Source of the DNA: Melitaea cinxia | Taxonomy: Eukaryota; Arthropoda; Insecta; Lepidoptera; Nymphalidae | DNA: 64,000 nt | Reading direction: 5' to 3' | NCBI RefSeq assembly: GCF_905220565.1 | Contig: NC_059398.1 | Location: 5,541,177 to 5,605,176 of the forward strand | Shown here: in pieces, positions 1-10,228 of the stretch | Layout: every line of letters begins with the position of its first letter | How positions within the stretch are numbered: position 1 is the stretch's first letter | The notes under the pieces: generated by a model | The model's input: the letters and a program-made list of their open reading frames with translations, nothing else | Databases searched by the model: none | Told to the model about the DNA's origin: nothing | Position numbers and translations under genes: made by a program

Positions 1-832
1 GTACTTGATACTACAGTACTATTGTATTATTTTCACGTGTAAAAAAATATAGCGTTTTATCGTCATAATCGTAATAGTTTACATTTTAGAAAATATACTA
101 CTTAGTACTACAGGAGTAAACAATAATGATATAGAAGCTTATAGCACCAAGTTTCTCGTTTGTTGTTAAAAAGACAAGTGGGCCTAATTAGCTTCTTGTG
201 GAGTTTTATCACCGAAATGTGGTACCTAAACCCTAACTACTGTCATACTAAACTGAAAAAGTTACGATTATCTTCGTAAAACAAGGCCAAACAAAATATT
301 TATCACGTGTGTGGTTCATTTATTTACACAATATTCAGTGTAGGTAAAAGATGCCCATCCATTGAATTATCGTTATTTTTTGTTATCGAAATTTAAAATA
401 GATATGCATTAAAAATAATTGTACAGACAACATTATAGCAATGAACAAACAATATATAAATTTTGGACCTAAAATTAAGTGTTAATAATAGGTGAACAGA
501 AAACGGTGTTTCGCTTAAATGCTACTGAACATGATGAAGAGCGTATAAAAACGTGGTAATTGTGAGGCCTAATCAAGCTTTAAAAATACGTCATGGGCAA
601 ATTCGATTATCATTATTATTTATAATGAGTTGGCACATTTAATAGTTACAATCTTAAGCTAATGTTTTTATTTGGTTACTAAGATTAAATTTAAGATTGT
701 GATTTCTTCAGTTGTTGAATAATTAAGCATTATTTCTCTATTATTCATTTGATTTGTTTTTCTTTTTCACGAGAGGAACCAAATACTTGGATTTAAAATT
801 AATTTACCAGTTTCGTACTTATTAATCAAGAC
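1..832. other. AT-rich 3' flank of gene 1, no gene seen
   Basis: No open frame or recognisable repeat stands out here. The stretch lies downstream of the minus-strand gene ending at 833 and probably includes its 3' UTR. The rest is AT-rich intergenic sequence. Confidence 0.5.
667..672 (-). promoter_or_regulatory. Candidate polyadenylation signal of gene 1
   Basis: TTTATT on the plus strand reads AATAAA on the minus strand, about 160 nt downstream of the stop codon of the gene at 833-2785. The spacing is plausible for an insect 3' UTR. AT-rich DNA makes chance matches common, so this is a candidate only. Confidence 0.3.
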
Positions 833-2785
833 TTAAACAGCTATAAATATTGACATCCACCACGGAGGATTAGAAAGCCACGACTTCAATTTACTTCTTG
901 ATGGTAAAATACTACTCTCCTTTTTAGGCGGTTCCGGCATTTTTGAGTACTCAGCTAAAACATTACAATCCACTTTCGTTCTATAGCGGGCTTCTCTAGT
1001 ATTAATTTCAACCTCACACTCCATATTTGTCGGGTTCACTGGAGGACCTTTTACACTCAATGGATCTGTTGTTGTAACACATTTTGTCGAATTAGTTATA
1101 GTAACCTGGGATGGTACAGAATTCGATAAAGTAGCAACTGTAGTTTCATTTGCAGGTTTTATCGTCGAAGAAGATGTGACATCTTGTTGGGTTGTTTTCG
1201 GGGAAGGTGTAGTGGTAGACACGTTGCTATTTAATGTACTACTTGTTGTTGCTACGGAACTTACATTATTTGTCGTATTTAAAGGATTAACCGTTGAAGA
1301 TGTAATGTTTAAAGGTATGACACTTGTTGTATTATTATAAGTTGTAGTATTCGTGGGAGATAATTCTGATACTGAAGTTTTATTACTTGAGGCTGCTGAA
1401 AACTCATTTATCAAAGTACCATTTGGCAGTAATATTGTATTAACAGTATTCGCAATTGGTTGAGTATTGTTTGACACTGGTTGAGTATTATTTACACTTA
1501 GTTGAGTATTATTTACTACTGTATAATTAGATACGCATACCGTTTGGGTTTCGGTTCCAGGTGACAATTTTTTGCTACCTTCTGTAAAGGTAGAAACAAT
1601 CTCACAGGGAATTTTGAGCACCTCGAGTTTTTGATTTTCTTTAATTCTTAACGTACAGTGTGCTTCATCTTTTGGTCTTGCATTTGAGTAATAAGAGTTA
1701 TCGTTTGAGTAATAAGAATTATCTCCTGAATAATATCTGCGTGCGTAATAATCATCGTTATAATAGTGGTGATCATAATGATTATGAGATCGACCTAAAT
1801 TATACAATGTCAACCCAGTTAAGAGATCACTATATCGACTGTTGGAATTTCTGTATTCCGTTACGTACACATGTTGAGGTGCCGAAGCATAGTAGTTATG
1901 AGTGTTGTAATTATATCCTGATCCAAATCCACCGTGAGTGTTTGTATATGATGGACGATAGGAGGGGTTACTATTTCCATTATTTAATGGAGTATAATGT
2001 GAAGGCTTTTGAGATCCGGAAAAACTTGTTGAAAATGATCCGTAATTGTTGTTCCCGTAGACTCCAGGAGAAGGCGGATAGTAATGACTTCCAAATGATG
2101 TACCTGTACCAGAAAGTCCATTAGATGGAGGATATTTACTACTCCCTGATCCTGATCCTGATAGTCCAGTAGAAAATGGATATTTACTACTTGATCCCGA
2201 ACCCGAAAATCCGTTTGAGGGAGGGTATAAACTACCTGATCCTGAACCTGATAGTCCAGTTGAAGGTGGATATTTGCTTCCTGATCCTGATCCTGATAGT
2301 CCAGTAGAAAATGGATATTTACTACTTGATCCCGAACCCGAAAATCCGTTTGAGGGAGGGTATAAACTACCTGATCCTGAACCTGATAGTCCAGATGAAG
2401 ATGGATATTTGCTTCCTGATCCTGAGTTTGAGTAACTTGGTTTACTTCCAGTATTCCATGGCGACCAAGAATTACTAGAAGATCCTGATCCAGATAATCC
2501 AGATGACGATGATGGATAGTTGTGAGATCCTCTTGAGGACGAACCTGATAAACCGGAGAACGAGGAAGGGTAGTGATGTGACGAACTAGACGAGCTGTAA
2601 CTTGAAGAAGGCTTGCTAGCAGAACTTGATCCCCAACTTGACCTCGAACTAGACCCTCCCCAACTTGACCGCGAACCTCCCGAACTTCTTGAACTCGAAC
2701 TACTTCTACCTCCAGATCTTCCACATATTGTATAGTCTGTAACTAAACACAATATCACTAGACACAACAGTAATCTGTTGGTCAT
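833..2785 (-). CDS. Secreted Ser/Gly/Tyr-rich mucin-like protein with DLLxGLxLYNLGR segment and two C-x16-C modules
   Basis: This is a single uninterrupted frame of 650 codons. The ATG at 2783-2785 is followed by a clear signal peptide (MTNRLLLCLVILCLV, ending near residue 21). Residues about 22-260 are Ser/Gly/Tyr/Pro-rich with repeats of the type YPPSNGFSGSGSSSKYP. Residues about 260-360 are Tyr/Asn/His-rich. Residues about 315-331 read SRYSDLLTGLTLYNLGR. Two cysteine pairs follow, each C-x16-C (about residues 375/392 and 589/606), separated by a Thr/Asn/Ser-rich stretch with many N-x-S/T sequons, as in a mucin-like extracellular stalk. The C-terminus is a short hydrophobic stretch (PPWWMSIFIAV), shorter than a normal membrane span, so anchorage is unclear. 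The paralogue at 38432-39244 shares the LYNLGR segment and both cysteine modules. Family and function are not recognised; a structural, matrix or adhesive extracellular role is only an inference from composition. The frame length, signal peptide and conserved paralogue make it a confident gene. Confidence 0.85.
   Translation of the reverse strand: MTNRLLLCLVILCLVTDYTICGRSGGRSSSSSRSSGGSRSSWGGSSSRSSWGSSSASKPSSSYSSSSSSHHYPSSFSGLSGSSSRGSHNYPSSSSGLSGSGSSSNSWSPWNTGSKPSYSNSGSGSKYPSSSGLSGSGSGSLYPPSNGFSGSGSSSKYPFSTGLSGSGSGSKYPPSTGLSGSGSGSLYPPSNGFSGSGSSSKYPFSTGLSGSGSGSSKYPPSNGLSGTGTSFGSHYYPPSPGVYGNNNYGSFSTSFSGSQKPSHYTPLNNGNSNPSYRPSYTNTHGGFGSGYNYNTHNYYASAPQHVYVTEYRNSNSRYSDLLTGLTLYNLGRSHNHYDHHYYNDDYYARRYYSGDNSYYSNDNSYYSNARPKDEAHCTLRIKENQKLEVLKIPCEIVSTFTEGSKKLSPGTETQTVCVSNYTVVNNTQLSVNNTQPVSNNTQPIANTVNTILLPNGTLINEFSAASSNKTSVSELSPTNTTTYNNTTSVIPLNITSSTVNPLNTTNNVSSVATTSSTLNSNVSTTTPSPKTTQQDVTSSSTIKPANETTVATLSNSVPSQVTITNSTKCVTTTDPLSVKGPPVNPTNMECEVEINTREARYRTKVDCNVLAEYSKMPEPPKKESSILPSRSKLKSWLSNPPWWMSIFIAV
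2146..2415 (-). repeat. 135-bp in-frame tandem duplication inside gene 1
   Basis: Two consecutive 135-bp units (45 codons) are nearly identical. The stretch with ATAGTCCAGTAGAAAATGG begins at 2161 and again at 2296. The only differences I see are a few bases near the unit ends. It encodes the SLYPPSNGFSGSGSSSKYPF-type repeats. Such recent in-frame expansion is typical of repetitive secreted proteins and suggests length polymorphism. Confidence 0.85.
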
Positions 2786-3337
2786 TTTTACGTTAGAACC
2801 GCTCCGTGTCTATACACAAACTGTTTTAAATTTTAATGAGACGAATATAACATCCCAATGATGTCACCGATTTATTCTGGGAACGTTATAACGTACTTTC
2901 CTGCTCAATTCTATGAAGTCCATCTTTCTTATCGATACAAAGGCCAAAGGTGACATAAATATAATGTTGTTTAAGTTAAACGGCAACGTTATCAGTAAAA
3001 AAATATGAATGCGTAATTCACAAGTAATTATATTCTCGCAAATTAATCTAACAGTAGCTATAGCTACGTAGTATAAAATATAAAATGTAAGAAATTACGT
3101 AACAAAGAAACAAGTATTTTTTACTTTGGTTCTTTATTATCAAATGAATGATACCGAAGTATACGAATAACAACCATAAATAATTAAATTCAATGTTAAC
3201 TTATAAACAGGATATTATTTTTTTGTTTTATTTTTTGTTCTAGCTAAAGAATTTGTTAAAAAAATTAAATTAGTCTGGAGTCAAAATTAGACTTTTAATT
3301 AGTATTTATTATTGTGTAAAATCAACACAATTATATG
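2786..3337. other. Upstream region of gene 1
   Basis: This is the 5' flank of the minus-strand gene 1. The start codon is directly preceded by GTAAAA on the coding strand. I see no convincing TATA box. The region is AT-rich with no other gene. Confidence 0.4.
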
Positions 3338-3607
3338 CTTCAGCCTGTATTCCACTGCCATAGGCCTCTTTCCCCATGTAAGAGAAGGTACACTACGCTG
3401 CTGCAATGCGGGTTGGCGGATAATTATATTCTCTACTATGAGTAACGATCGTAATCAGGTGTACATGATAACAACCGGAACTGACGGCTTAACGTGCTCT
3501 CCGAGGCATGATGGGGAGACCCATAAGGACTGCATAAACATCCATACCACAGCAAACATCTGCATGGCCAATATATAAATGTTCGTCATGTGCGCTCTCA
3601 TCACGCA
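3338..3607 (-). mobile_element. tRNA-derived SINE (family 1), 3' part
   Basis: The minus strand matches the body and tail of the full copy at 28139-28495. Shared landmarks are CTCTCCGAGGCA, GGTTGGCGGATA, ACTATGAGTAACGATCG and the CATAGGCCTCTTTCC tail. The tRNA-like head with the B box is missing or degraded. An open frame of 88 codons here is a by-product of the repeat, not a gene. Confidence 0.7.
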
Positions 3608-3984
3608 TTGAATATTCTGTGAATATTCAATTATCAGTTATTATTTTCCCCTAAAATTAATTATCGACTTTAGCTTAAAAGGTTTATCTTTTTCATTAAC
3701 AAGACAAATGTTTGGAATTTATTATTTTATAATTCATCTTCAACATTTACCTACCCAAATGTTTAATTATGTTAAATGTAGGAAAGCTTGTTTATTTGAA
3801 CGAATCTAAATTAAATCATAAGAATTCCTAGTAGGTCAGTTAAATAATTCTTTTATACTTGTAATAAAATCTTATCTACTAAGAAATATTGTAAGTTATA
3901 AATCACCATTTTACAACTAATAGAAGTGAACCAAGAATAAAAATAAAATTTGACCTTTTACCTCATTAAATTATATATCCATAA

Positions 3985-4206
3985 TAGCTGACCCCGCAAA
4001 CGTTGTTTTGCCATACATATAGGTACCTATATTATTATCCCCCTTAATACCCCACCCCCTTATAACTTAGGGGTATGAAAAATAGATGTTGGCCAATTCT
4101 CAGACCTACCCGATATGACACACACAAAATTTCATAAAATCTGTCCAGTCGTTTCGGAGGAGTATGTTAACTAGCATTATGACACGAGAATTTTATGTAT
4201 AAGATT
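3985..4206 (-). mobile_element. Non-autonomous repeat, TATAAAATTCTCGTGTCA family
   Basis: On the minus strand this reads from ATACATAAAATTCTCGTGTC through CTCCTCCGAAACGACTGGAC and GGGTAGGTCTGAGAATT, matching the plus-strand copy at 48915-49110. The class is unknown; Helitron-like short elements often carry the phrase AAACGGCTGGACCGATTT. Confidence 0.5.
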
Positions 4207-4527
4207 GAATTATTATTAAATATGATTATTATTATTAGAGGAAACCAAACAATGTTGTATCATTATCATTACATAGTATAAAACAAAGTCGATTTCCGCT
4301 TTCGCTTAAATCTTTAAAACTGCGCAACGGATTTTTGATACGTTTTTCTTTGGTAAATAAACTGATTCCAGAGAAAGGTTTAATTTATAACACATGCATA
4401 ATATAGTAGAGGAACACTGATAATTTCAGAGGTTTCTAATGTGATGTCGTAAATAAACACATTTTTTGCGCTTACATTGCAAATATTTATTTTATACTTT
4501 ATATTTACTATCAGCATTGCACTTCCT

Positions 4528-4785
4528 CGTTTATAAACCGATTTTGATAAACCAGGATCTGATGATGGGATCCCAGAGAAATCGAGGGAAACTCTCAAAA
4601 ATCCGCATAACTTTTTACTGGGTGTACCGATTTTCATGATTTGATCATTTAATTTAATCGAAAGCCGATGTTTATCATATGGTCACATTTAAATTTCATC
4701 GAGATCTGATTACAACTTTTGGATTAATTTTTGATAATGCGTATTACTTGTCGATGTAATTGAAGTCGGTTTTTTTTTCAATTAT
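4528..4785 (-). mobile_element. AACCGACTTC-family repeat, partial
   Basis: Partial minus-strand copy. It contains ACCAGGATCTGATGATGGGA, CAGAGAAATCGAGGGAAACT and the terminal GTAATTGAAGTCGGTTTTTT. The other end (GGAAGTCGGTTAAAAA) is missing. Confidence 0.7.
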
Positions 4786-5249
4786 TAATACTACTAGGGT
4801 GTAAAATAAACGTATTTACTGCAATATGGTAGCTCATCATCAAAAAAGTCGTTAAAAGCTTGGAATTTTTTATTAAACTAGGCAGTCGCTAGGTTTTATG
4901 AAAAAGAACCTAATAAAATATAATAAATAGATTCATAATCAGAGTAAAGCGAAAAATAAAAAGCTAACATATGTAAAGTTGATATTGAAAGCAGAAGTTC
5001 AAGGTCGAAAAGTAAGTAATTAATTCGCAACAGTGAAAGGAAAACAATACGCTTAGGTCGTTCTAATTAAGTGAAGATAACAGAACATTTTTCAAATGAC
5101 TCCCATTGGTACTAAAATTTTTAAAGTAATTGCAACAACGCCATTTTGTATGCAGTTTAGTTATTTACTACATAAAAGTAAAGCCTCGGTCATACATGTG
5201 TACAACATTCTTTCCACAAGTCAAAAAGCCCTCGTGTTTTATTTTAAAA

Positions 5250-5588
5250 CTAGCTGTGCCCGCGACTTTGTCCGCGTGGAATTTAACGAAAATAAGTTAT
5301 TTTTCAGTTCGCAGAGTTATAAAATAAATAAATAACTAAAATGAAAGTAGTTAACTAGTACGTTACTCCTTATTACATCAGCTATCTTCCAGTGAGAGTC
5401 CCGTCAAAATCGGCCGAGTCGTTTTAGAGATTAGCCGGAATAAACATACAGACAGACAGACAAACAGACAAAAATTTTAAAAAATGTTATTTTGGTATAT
5501 GCATAGTGTATTCATCCATATGCATTTAGTAAAAACCGGTTATTTTTATATTACAAACAGATATTCCAATTTTATTTATTTGTATAGA
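5250..5588 (-). mobile_element. Non-autonomous Helitron, short family
   Basis: Read on the minus strand it begins TCTATACAAATAAATAAAAT and ends with a GC hairpin (GCGGACAAAGTCGCGGGC) followed by ACAGCTAG, inserted between A and T. That is the Helitron signature: 5' TC, 3' hairpin plus CTRR, no TSD. The body matches copies at 42947-43261, 33942-34148, 14763-15075 and 60272-61263. No coding capacity is seen. Confidence 0.75.
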
Positions 5589-5669
5589 TTAACTTGTAAA
5601 TGTTAACACAAAACCAGACTATATACCTAAGTATGTTTATATCGTTATATGTTAAAACACGAGAGCGTA

Positions 5670-6380
5670 ATAATTGTGTTTGCTCGCAAACGAAAAAAAA
5701 CCGACTTCAATTACATCGACGAGTAATACAACGTAAATCGACGAAAAAGTAGTTATCAGATCTCAATGAAATTTATATGTGACCACATGACAAACATCAG
5801 CTTTCGATTGAATTAAAAATTATCAAAATCGGTATACCCAGTAAAAAGTTATTGCGGATTTTCAAGAAGTTCCCTCGATTTCTCTGGGATCCCATTATCA
5901 GATCCTGGTTTTCTTATCATGGTACTAAACTAAGGATATCTTCTTTCCAACAAAAAAAGAATTGTCAAAATCTGTACACCCAGTAAAAAGTTATTGCGGA
6001 TTTTCAAGAATTTCCATCAATTTCTCTGGGATCCCATCATCAGATCCTGGTTTCCTTAACATGATACCAAACTAGAGATATCTCCTTTCCAACAAAAAAA
6101 GAATTATCAAAATCGGTACATCCAGTAGAAAGTAATGCGGTATAATACAACGTAGGTCGACGAAAAAAGCGTCAAGTAAAAACGCATTATTAGATATAGC
6201 TCGAAAAGTAGTTGTCAGATCTCAAATAAATTTAAATGGAACCAATTGGCATACACCACCTTTCGATTAAAAGAAAATTTGTCGAAATCGCTCCACCCAG
6301 TCAAAAGTTCTGATGTAACATATATAAAAAAAAATACAGTGGAATTGAGAACCTCCTCCTTTTTTGGAAGTCGGTTAAAA
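5670..6380 (+). mobile_element. AACCGACTTC-family repeat, near full length with internal duplication
   Basis: Starts TAATTGTGTTTGCTCGCAAA, then an A-run and ACCGACTTCAATTACATCG; ends CTCCTTTTTTGGAAGTCGG. The ends AACCGACTTCAA and TTGGAAGTCGGTT are imperfect inverted repeats. A segment of about 120 bp around CATCATCAGATCCTGGTTTC is duplicated inside this copy. Flanking TSDs were not determined. Small frames over it are not genes. Confidence 0.75.
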
Positions 6381-6689
6381 AGGAGGTTAAGGTTAAGGGT
6401 AAAAAAACAGTTTATATCAATTTCCGGCAATTCAAATTATAAGTCCTATGGAAAAAAGTTCAATGGCAAAGTTGTAGGTAATAAAAACATCTACAACTTT
6501 TGTGCTTATACTTTTTTTACATAGCCTCAAAATTTATGTGAAAAATTCAAAAAACCAAGTTTTAATTTTTTTTTTACGAAATTTGGTGAAAACTTATCTT
6601 TTTACGTCCTAAACACACTGTGATTTTTTTTATTATTTAAAGCCTTTATGTTTTCACCTAATTTAGACCGTAATCCAAAATTTTAACTG

Positions 6690-6968
6690 AGGTAGCACAG
6701 CAGGAATTTCCTACTCAAAATCTGGAGCTGCCCGACTGGGGTAGTACCTCGACCTTACAGAAGATCACAGCTAAATAATACTGTTTTCAAGCAGTGTTGT
6801 GTTCCTGTTGGTCAGTAAGGTGACCAGAGCTCCTGGGGGGGGTCGGGGATTGGGTCGGCAACGCGCTTGCGATGCTTCTGGTGTTGCAGGTGTCTATAAG
6901 CTACGGTAATCGCTTACCATCAGGTGAGCCGTACGCTTGTTTGCCGACCTAGTGACATAAAAAAAAAA
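6690..6968 (+). mobile_element. LINE 3' end with poly(A)
   Basis: Contains ACCAGAGCTCCTGG, a G-run, then CGCTTACCATCAGGTGAGCC and GCTTGTTTGCCGACCTA, ending in a run of A. This is a 3' tail common among lepidopteran LINEs. Partial relatives lie at 8325-8480, 42540-42625 and 54215-54400 in the other orientation. No reverse transcriptase is attached. Confidence 0.65.
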
Positions 6969-7369
6969 CACCCTAATTTTCAATCGAAAATTCTCACGTC
7001 AAAATATCAGTTTTTTTTTTTACACGTAGGTGGGGTTTTTGTTTTTTGAAAACTCCATTATCTGATGATGTGAAAAAATATTCACTACTATGGTTAATGT
7101 GTTTCGTTGATTAAGTGTGAATAGATAGGTACTGTTTATTTAGAAAAAATATCAGCTGTGATATGTCTCAATCACTTTCAATCAGCAAATAAAAGTAATA
7201 AATTATGATACATTTAATATGTACTAATGGTCGCCTGGTGGTTGAAATTCGACTATAATTAATTTAAATAATGAGTTTGAACAGTTATGTTTGACATTCA
7301 GTAAAGCCAAACAATGCTAATAAATAGTCTTTAATCTATTCTCAATTTGATTGACGCGCGTTTGTCAAA

Positions 7370-7562
7370 TATATGGCAGTGTGTAATGTTTTTTTTTTAA
7401 TGGATTTAATGTATTTTTTATGCATATTTAAAAAAATTGCATTCTGCACTCCTTCTCTATATAAACTATAAGTGTGCGAAGTTTCATACTCCTCCGTCCG
7501 CGCAGTTTTCGTAAAAAGCGGTAGAAAGTTTTTGATTCACGTATTAATACATATGTAGATCA
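7370..7562 (+). mobile_element. Degraded short Helitron-like repeat
   Basis: Shares GCATTCTGCACTCCTTCTCT, ACTATAAGTGTGCGAAGTTT and CATACTCCTCCGTCCGCG with the repeats at 34914-35107 and 43290-43505. The ends are degraded in this copy. Confidence 0.55.
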
Positions 7563-8324
7563 TTATTGTGCCTGAAGCTTTTGTAGGACAGTAGCCATCT
7601 TCTTATTTATTGCTAGTATTTTTATTTGAGGCGTTTTGTTTTGTGACAATAATATGTTAATATTAGTCTTCTCCGTTGTTTTCATGCTATGTCACATTGG
7701 CGAAATCATATGTGCTACTTTGAAACTGATAGAAACTATTAATCTGAAGAAATGAAATAACCTATAAGTTATTATCATTAAAATTATATTCTTTTATTTC
7801 TTCCGATAAAAGTGAGAAAATTTTCTATTATATTTCCTAGACTCATTTCTCTTTGGTTTAACATACTAACTTTTCACTTTCCAACTGTACATGACCTTGT
7901 AAGGTACACTAACTGACTTTTGTCAAGGAGTGTTCACAACACAATAATATTTACATTTGTTATACTTACGTTTTAGGTATACGATAATCCAATTCGCTTT
8001 GAGGAAAATAATCCGTTAAGTTTATCCAGAACTTGTTATTTAATAACGAAAATGTTTGTTGTTCTACCAATTTAATAAATGCTATACTTACAAAATGAAT
8101 CGTAAAATACCGTAAATAAAGTAAAAACCCGTTAAATGTAACTTACATAATGTAATATTCTGATACAAAATCATAACACTTTTATTACTGTATAATACAC
8201 TCTCCCCTATGATTTTTTGTTATCATTATTTAGCAACGCTAATATTATTATAATCATGACGTATACGTTAAACGAAATCAAAAACAGGTAAAAAAGGATT
8301 GAAAAGTACAGTTTTACATTTTTT
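7563..8324. other. AT-rich stretch, nothing recognised
   Basis: No convincing frame, RNA gene or repeat was recognised. Confidence 0.4.
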
Positions 8325-8480
8325 ATACGATGAGGCCGGAAAACAGCGTTACGGCCTACCCGGTGGTAGCTTATAGACCTTCAACATCAGAAACATTGCA
8401 AGCGCTTTGCTGACCCCGCCCCCTCCGGCCTACCCCAGGAGCTCTGGCCACCTTATTAGTAATTTTGTTGTAATTTTGTT
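8325..8480 (-). mobile_element. LINE 3' fragment
   Basis: The minus strand carries GGTGGCCAGAGCTCCTGGGG, AGCAAAGCGCTTGCAATGTT and a GGTAGGCCGTAACGC-like end, related to the copy at 6690-6968. Confidence 0.55.
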
Positions 8481-8902
8481 ACTGTAACAGTAATTTGTAC
8501 TATTTGTTAAACTAGATAACCCGACACCATGTAGTCCAGTAAATTCTGAACAAAGACATTCTAACCACCTATTTGTTAAATATACTTTGTAACCTATTCT
8601 CATACCTATATGGAATCCTATATGTATTATAAAGCTACAAAGTTTTTTGTTGTTTGTTTGTTTGTTTAAAAAAGGTAATCCCAGGAACTACTGGTTTTTC
8701 AAGTTGCATCTATATTTACGCAAGTGTTATTGAAATGAATGTGTTTTTTTTTTCAATTTCTAGTAAGAATAAAAAAAATATTTTATTATTACTTTAAATT
8801 AACATCAAGTCCTTTTTACGGGCAAATAAAGAAAAATAAACAAACCTAATTCAAAATTCCAACAAACATTACTCATCTATATCTTCTATAATTATTATTA
8901 TT

Positions 8903-10010
8903 AATATATATAAAAGCGAAAGGTCACTCACTCATCACGAAATCTCCGAAACTATAACACCTACAAACTTGAAATTTGGCAGATAGACTCCTTATAAGAC
9001 GTAGACATCCGCTAAGAACGGATTTTACGAAACTCGACCCCTAAGGGGGTAAAACGGGGGTTGCAAGTTTGTATGAAAGTCCTATGTTTTTGAAGTAAGA
9101 GACTTGAAATTTAAAATGTATACTCTATAGATGGTGAAAAGGTGTCCAGATAATCTATTTTTAGAAATAAACTCCCTTTTGGGGTTAAAACGGGGGATGG
9201 TAAGTTAACTCACTCATCATGAAATCTCCGAAACTAGACCAACTACAAATTCGGAATTTGGCAGGTAGGTTTCTTATAGGGCGTAAACATCCGCTAAGAA
9301 CGGATTTTACGAAACTCGACCCCTAAGGGGATGAAATGGGGGTTGCAAGTTTGTATGAAAGTCCTATATTTTTGAAGTAAGAGACTTGAAATTTAAAATG
9401 TATGCTCTATAGATGGTTAGGAGGTGTCCAAATAATGTATCTTTAGAAATCAACTCCCTTTTGGGGTTAAAACGGGGGATGGTAGGTTGACTCACCCATC
9501 ATGAAATCTCCGAAAGTATAACAGTTACAAACTTGAAATTTGGCAGGTAGGTTCTTTATAGGACGTGGACATTTATTAAGAACTGATTTTACGAAACTCC
9601 ACCCTCGAAGGGGTAAAACGGGGATTGGAAGGTTGTATGAAAGTCCTATGTTTTTTAAGTAAGAGACTTGAATTTAAAATGTATGAATGGATGTAAAAAA
9701 AGTTACTCAGTGTAATAAGCATTTCAAGTGATTCAAATAAAAAAAATGTGTTAAATATCTTAATAGTAATGCATATCTTCATAACCACGCGGATGTAGTC
9801 GCGGGCAACAGTTAGTGTATTATAAAACAATGCCCCCAAAAGTGTATGTGATAGATTTCCTCAAAATCTACTGAACGGATTTTCATGTGATTCAAGAGGA
9901 AGGTTTACGGAACGGCTAAGACGATTTTGATGAGAGTTTCACTGGAAGTTTGCCGGGAAAACTTTGTGACACACTGATTTCAACGCGGGCGAAGCCGCGG
10001 GCACAGCTAG
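8903..10010 (+). mobile_element. Long non-autonomous Helitron with three internal units of about 280 bp
   Basis: The 5' end is ATATATATAAAAGCGAAAGG (the initial TC is degraded). The 3' end is ACGCGGGCGAAGCCGCGGGC followed by ACAGCTAG, then T. Inside, a unit starting ACTCATCACGAAATCTCCG recurs near 8932, 9215 and 9499, each with GGTAAAACGGGGGTTG-like text. Near its 3' part is an inner Helitron-like terminus (GTAGTCGCGGGCAACAGTTAG). Related long copies are 12079-13283 and 62442-63672. No helicase remains. Confidence 0.7.
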
Positions 10011-10076
10011 TACATGCATATATGTACATAGACGCGGGTAAAAGCTGTGTTAGAACTATAAATATACTAGCTGTAC

Positions 10077-10137
10077 CCGCGGCTTCGCCCGCATTTAAAT
10101 CAGTGAGTCACAAAGTTTTCCCGGCAAACTTGCCACG
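10077..10137 (-). mobile_element. Helitron 3' terminus, rest replaced
   Basis: CTAGCTGTACCCGCGGCTTC and the following 45 bp match the 3' end of the long Helitron family in minus orientation (compare 12079 onward). Homology stops at about 10137, just before the unique segment and the minisatellite. The matching 5' end was not found. Confidence 0.6.
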
Positions 10138-10228
10138 ATGTCCTTACATGGCGAAGTGGCTTCTTCCGGACCTGGACAGATATAATATCATAAATAACGG
10201 TTCGTTACTAAACAGGTTTGTTATTTTT

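Noticed and set aside
2146..2415. CRISPR-like direct repeats
   Set aside because: The repeats are in-frame 135-bp coding duplications in a eukaryotic gene, without spacers.
1660..2724. Frames of 154 and 246 codons opposite or out of frame to gene 1
   Set aside because: They are shadows of the repetitive coding region of gene 1 and lack signal peptide or domain support.
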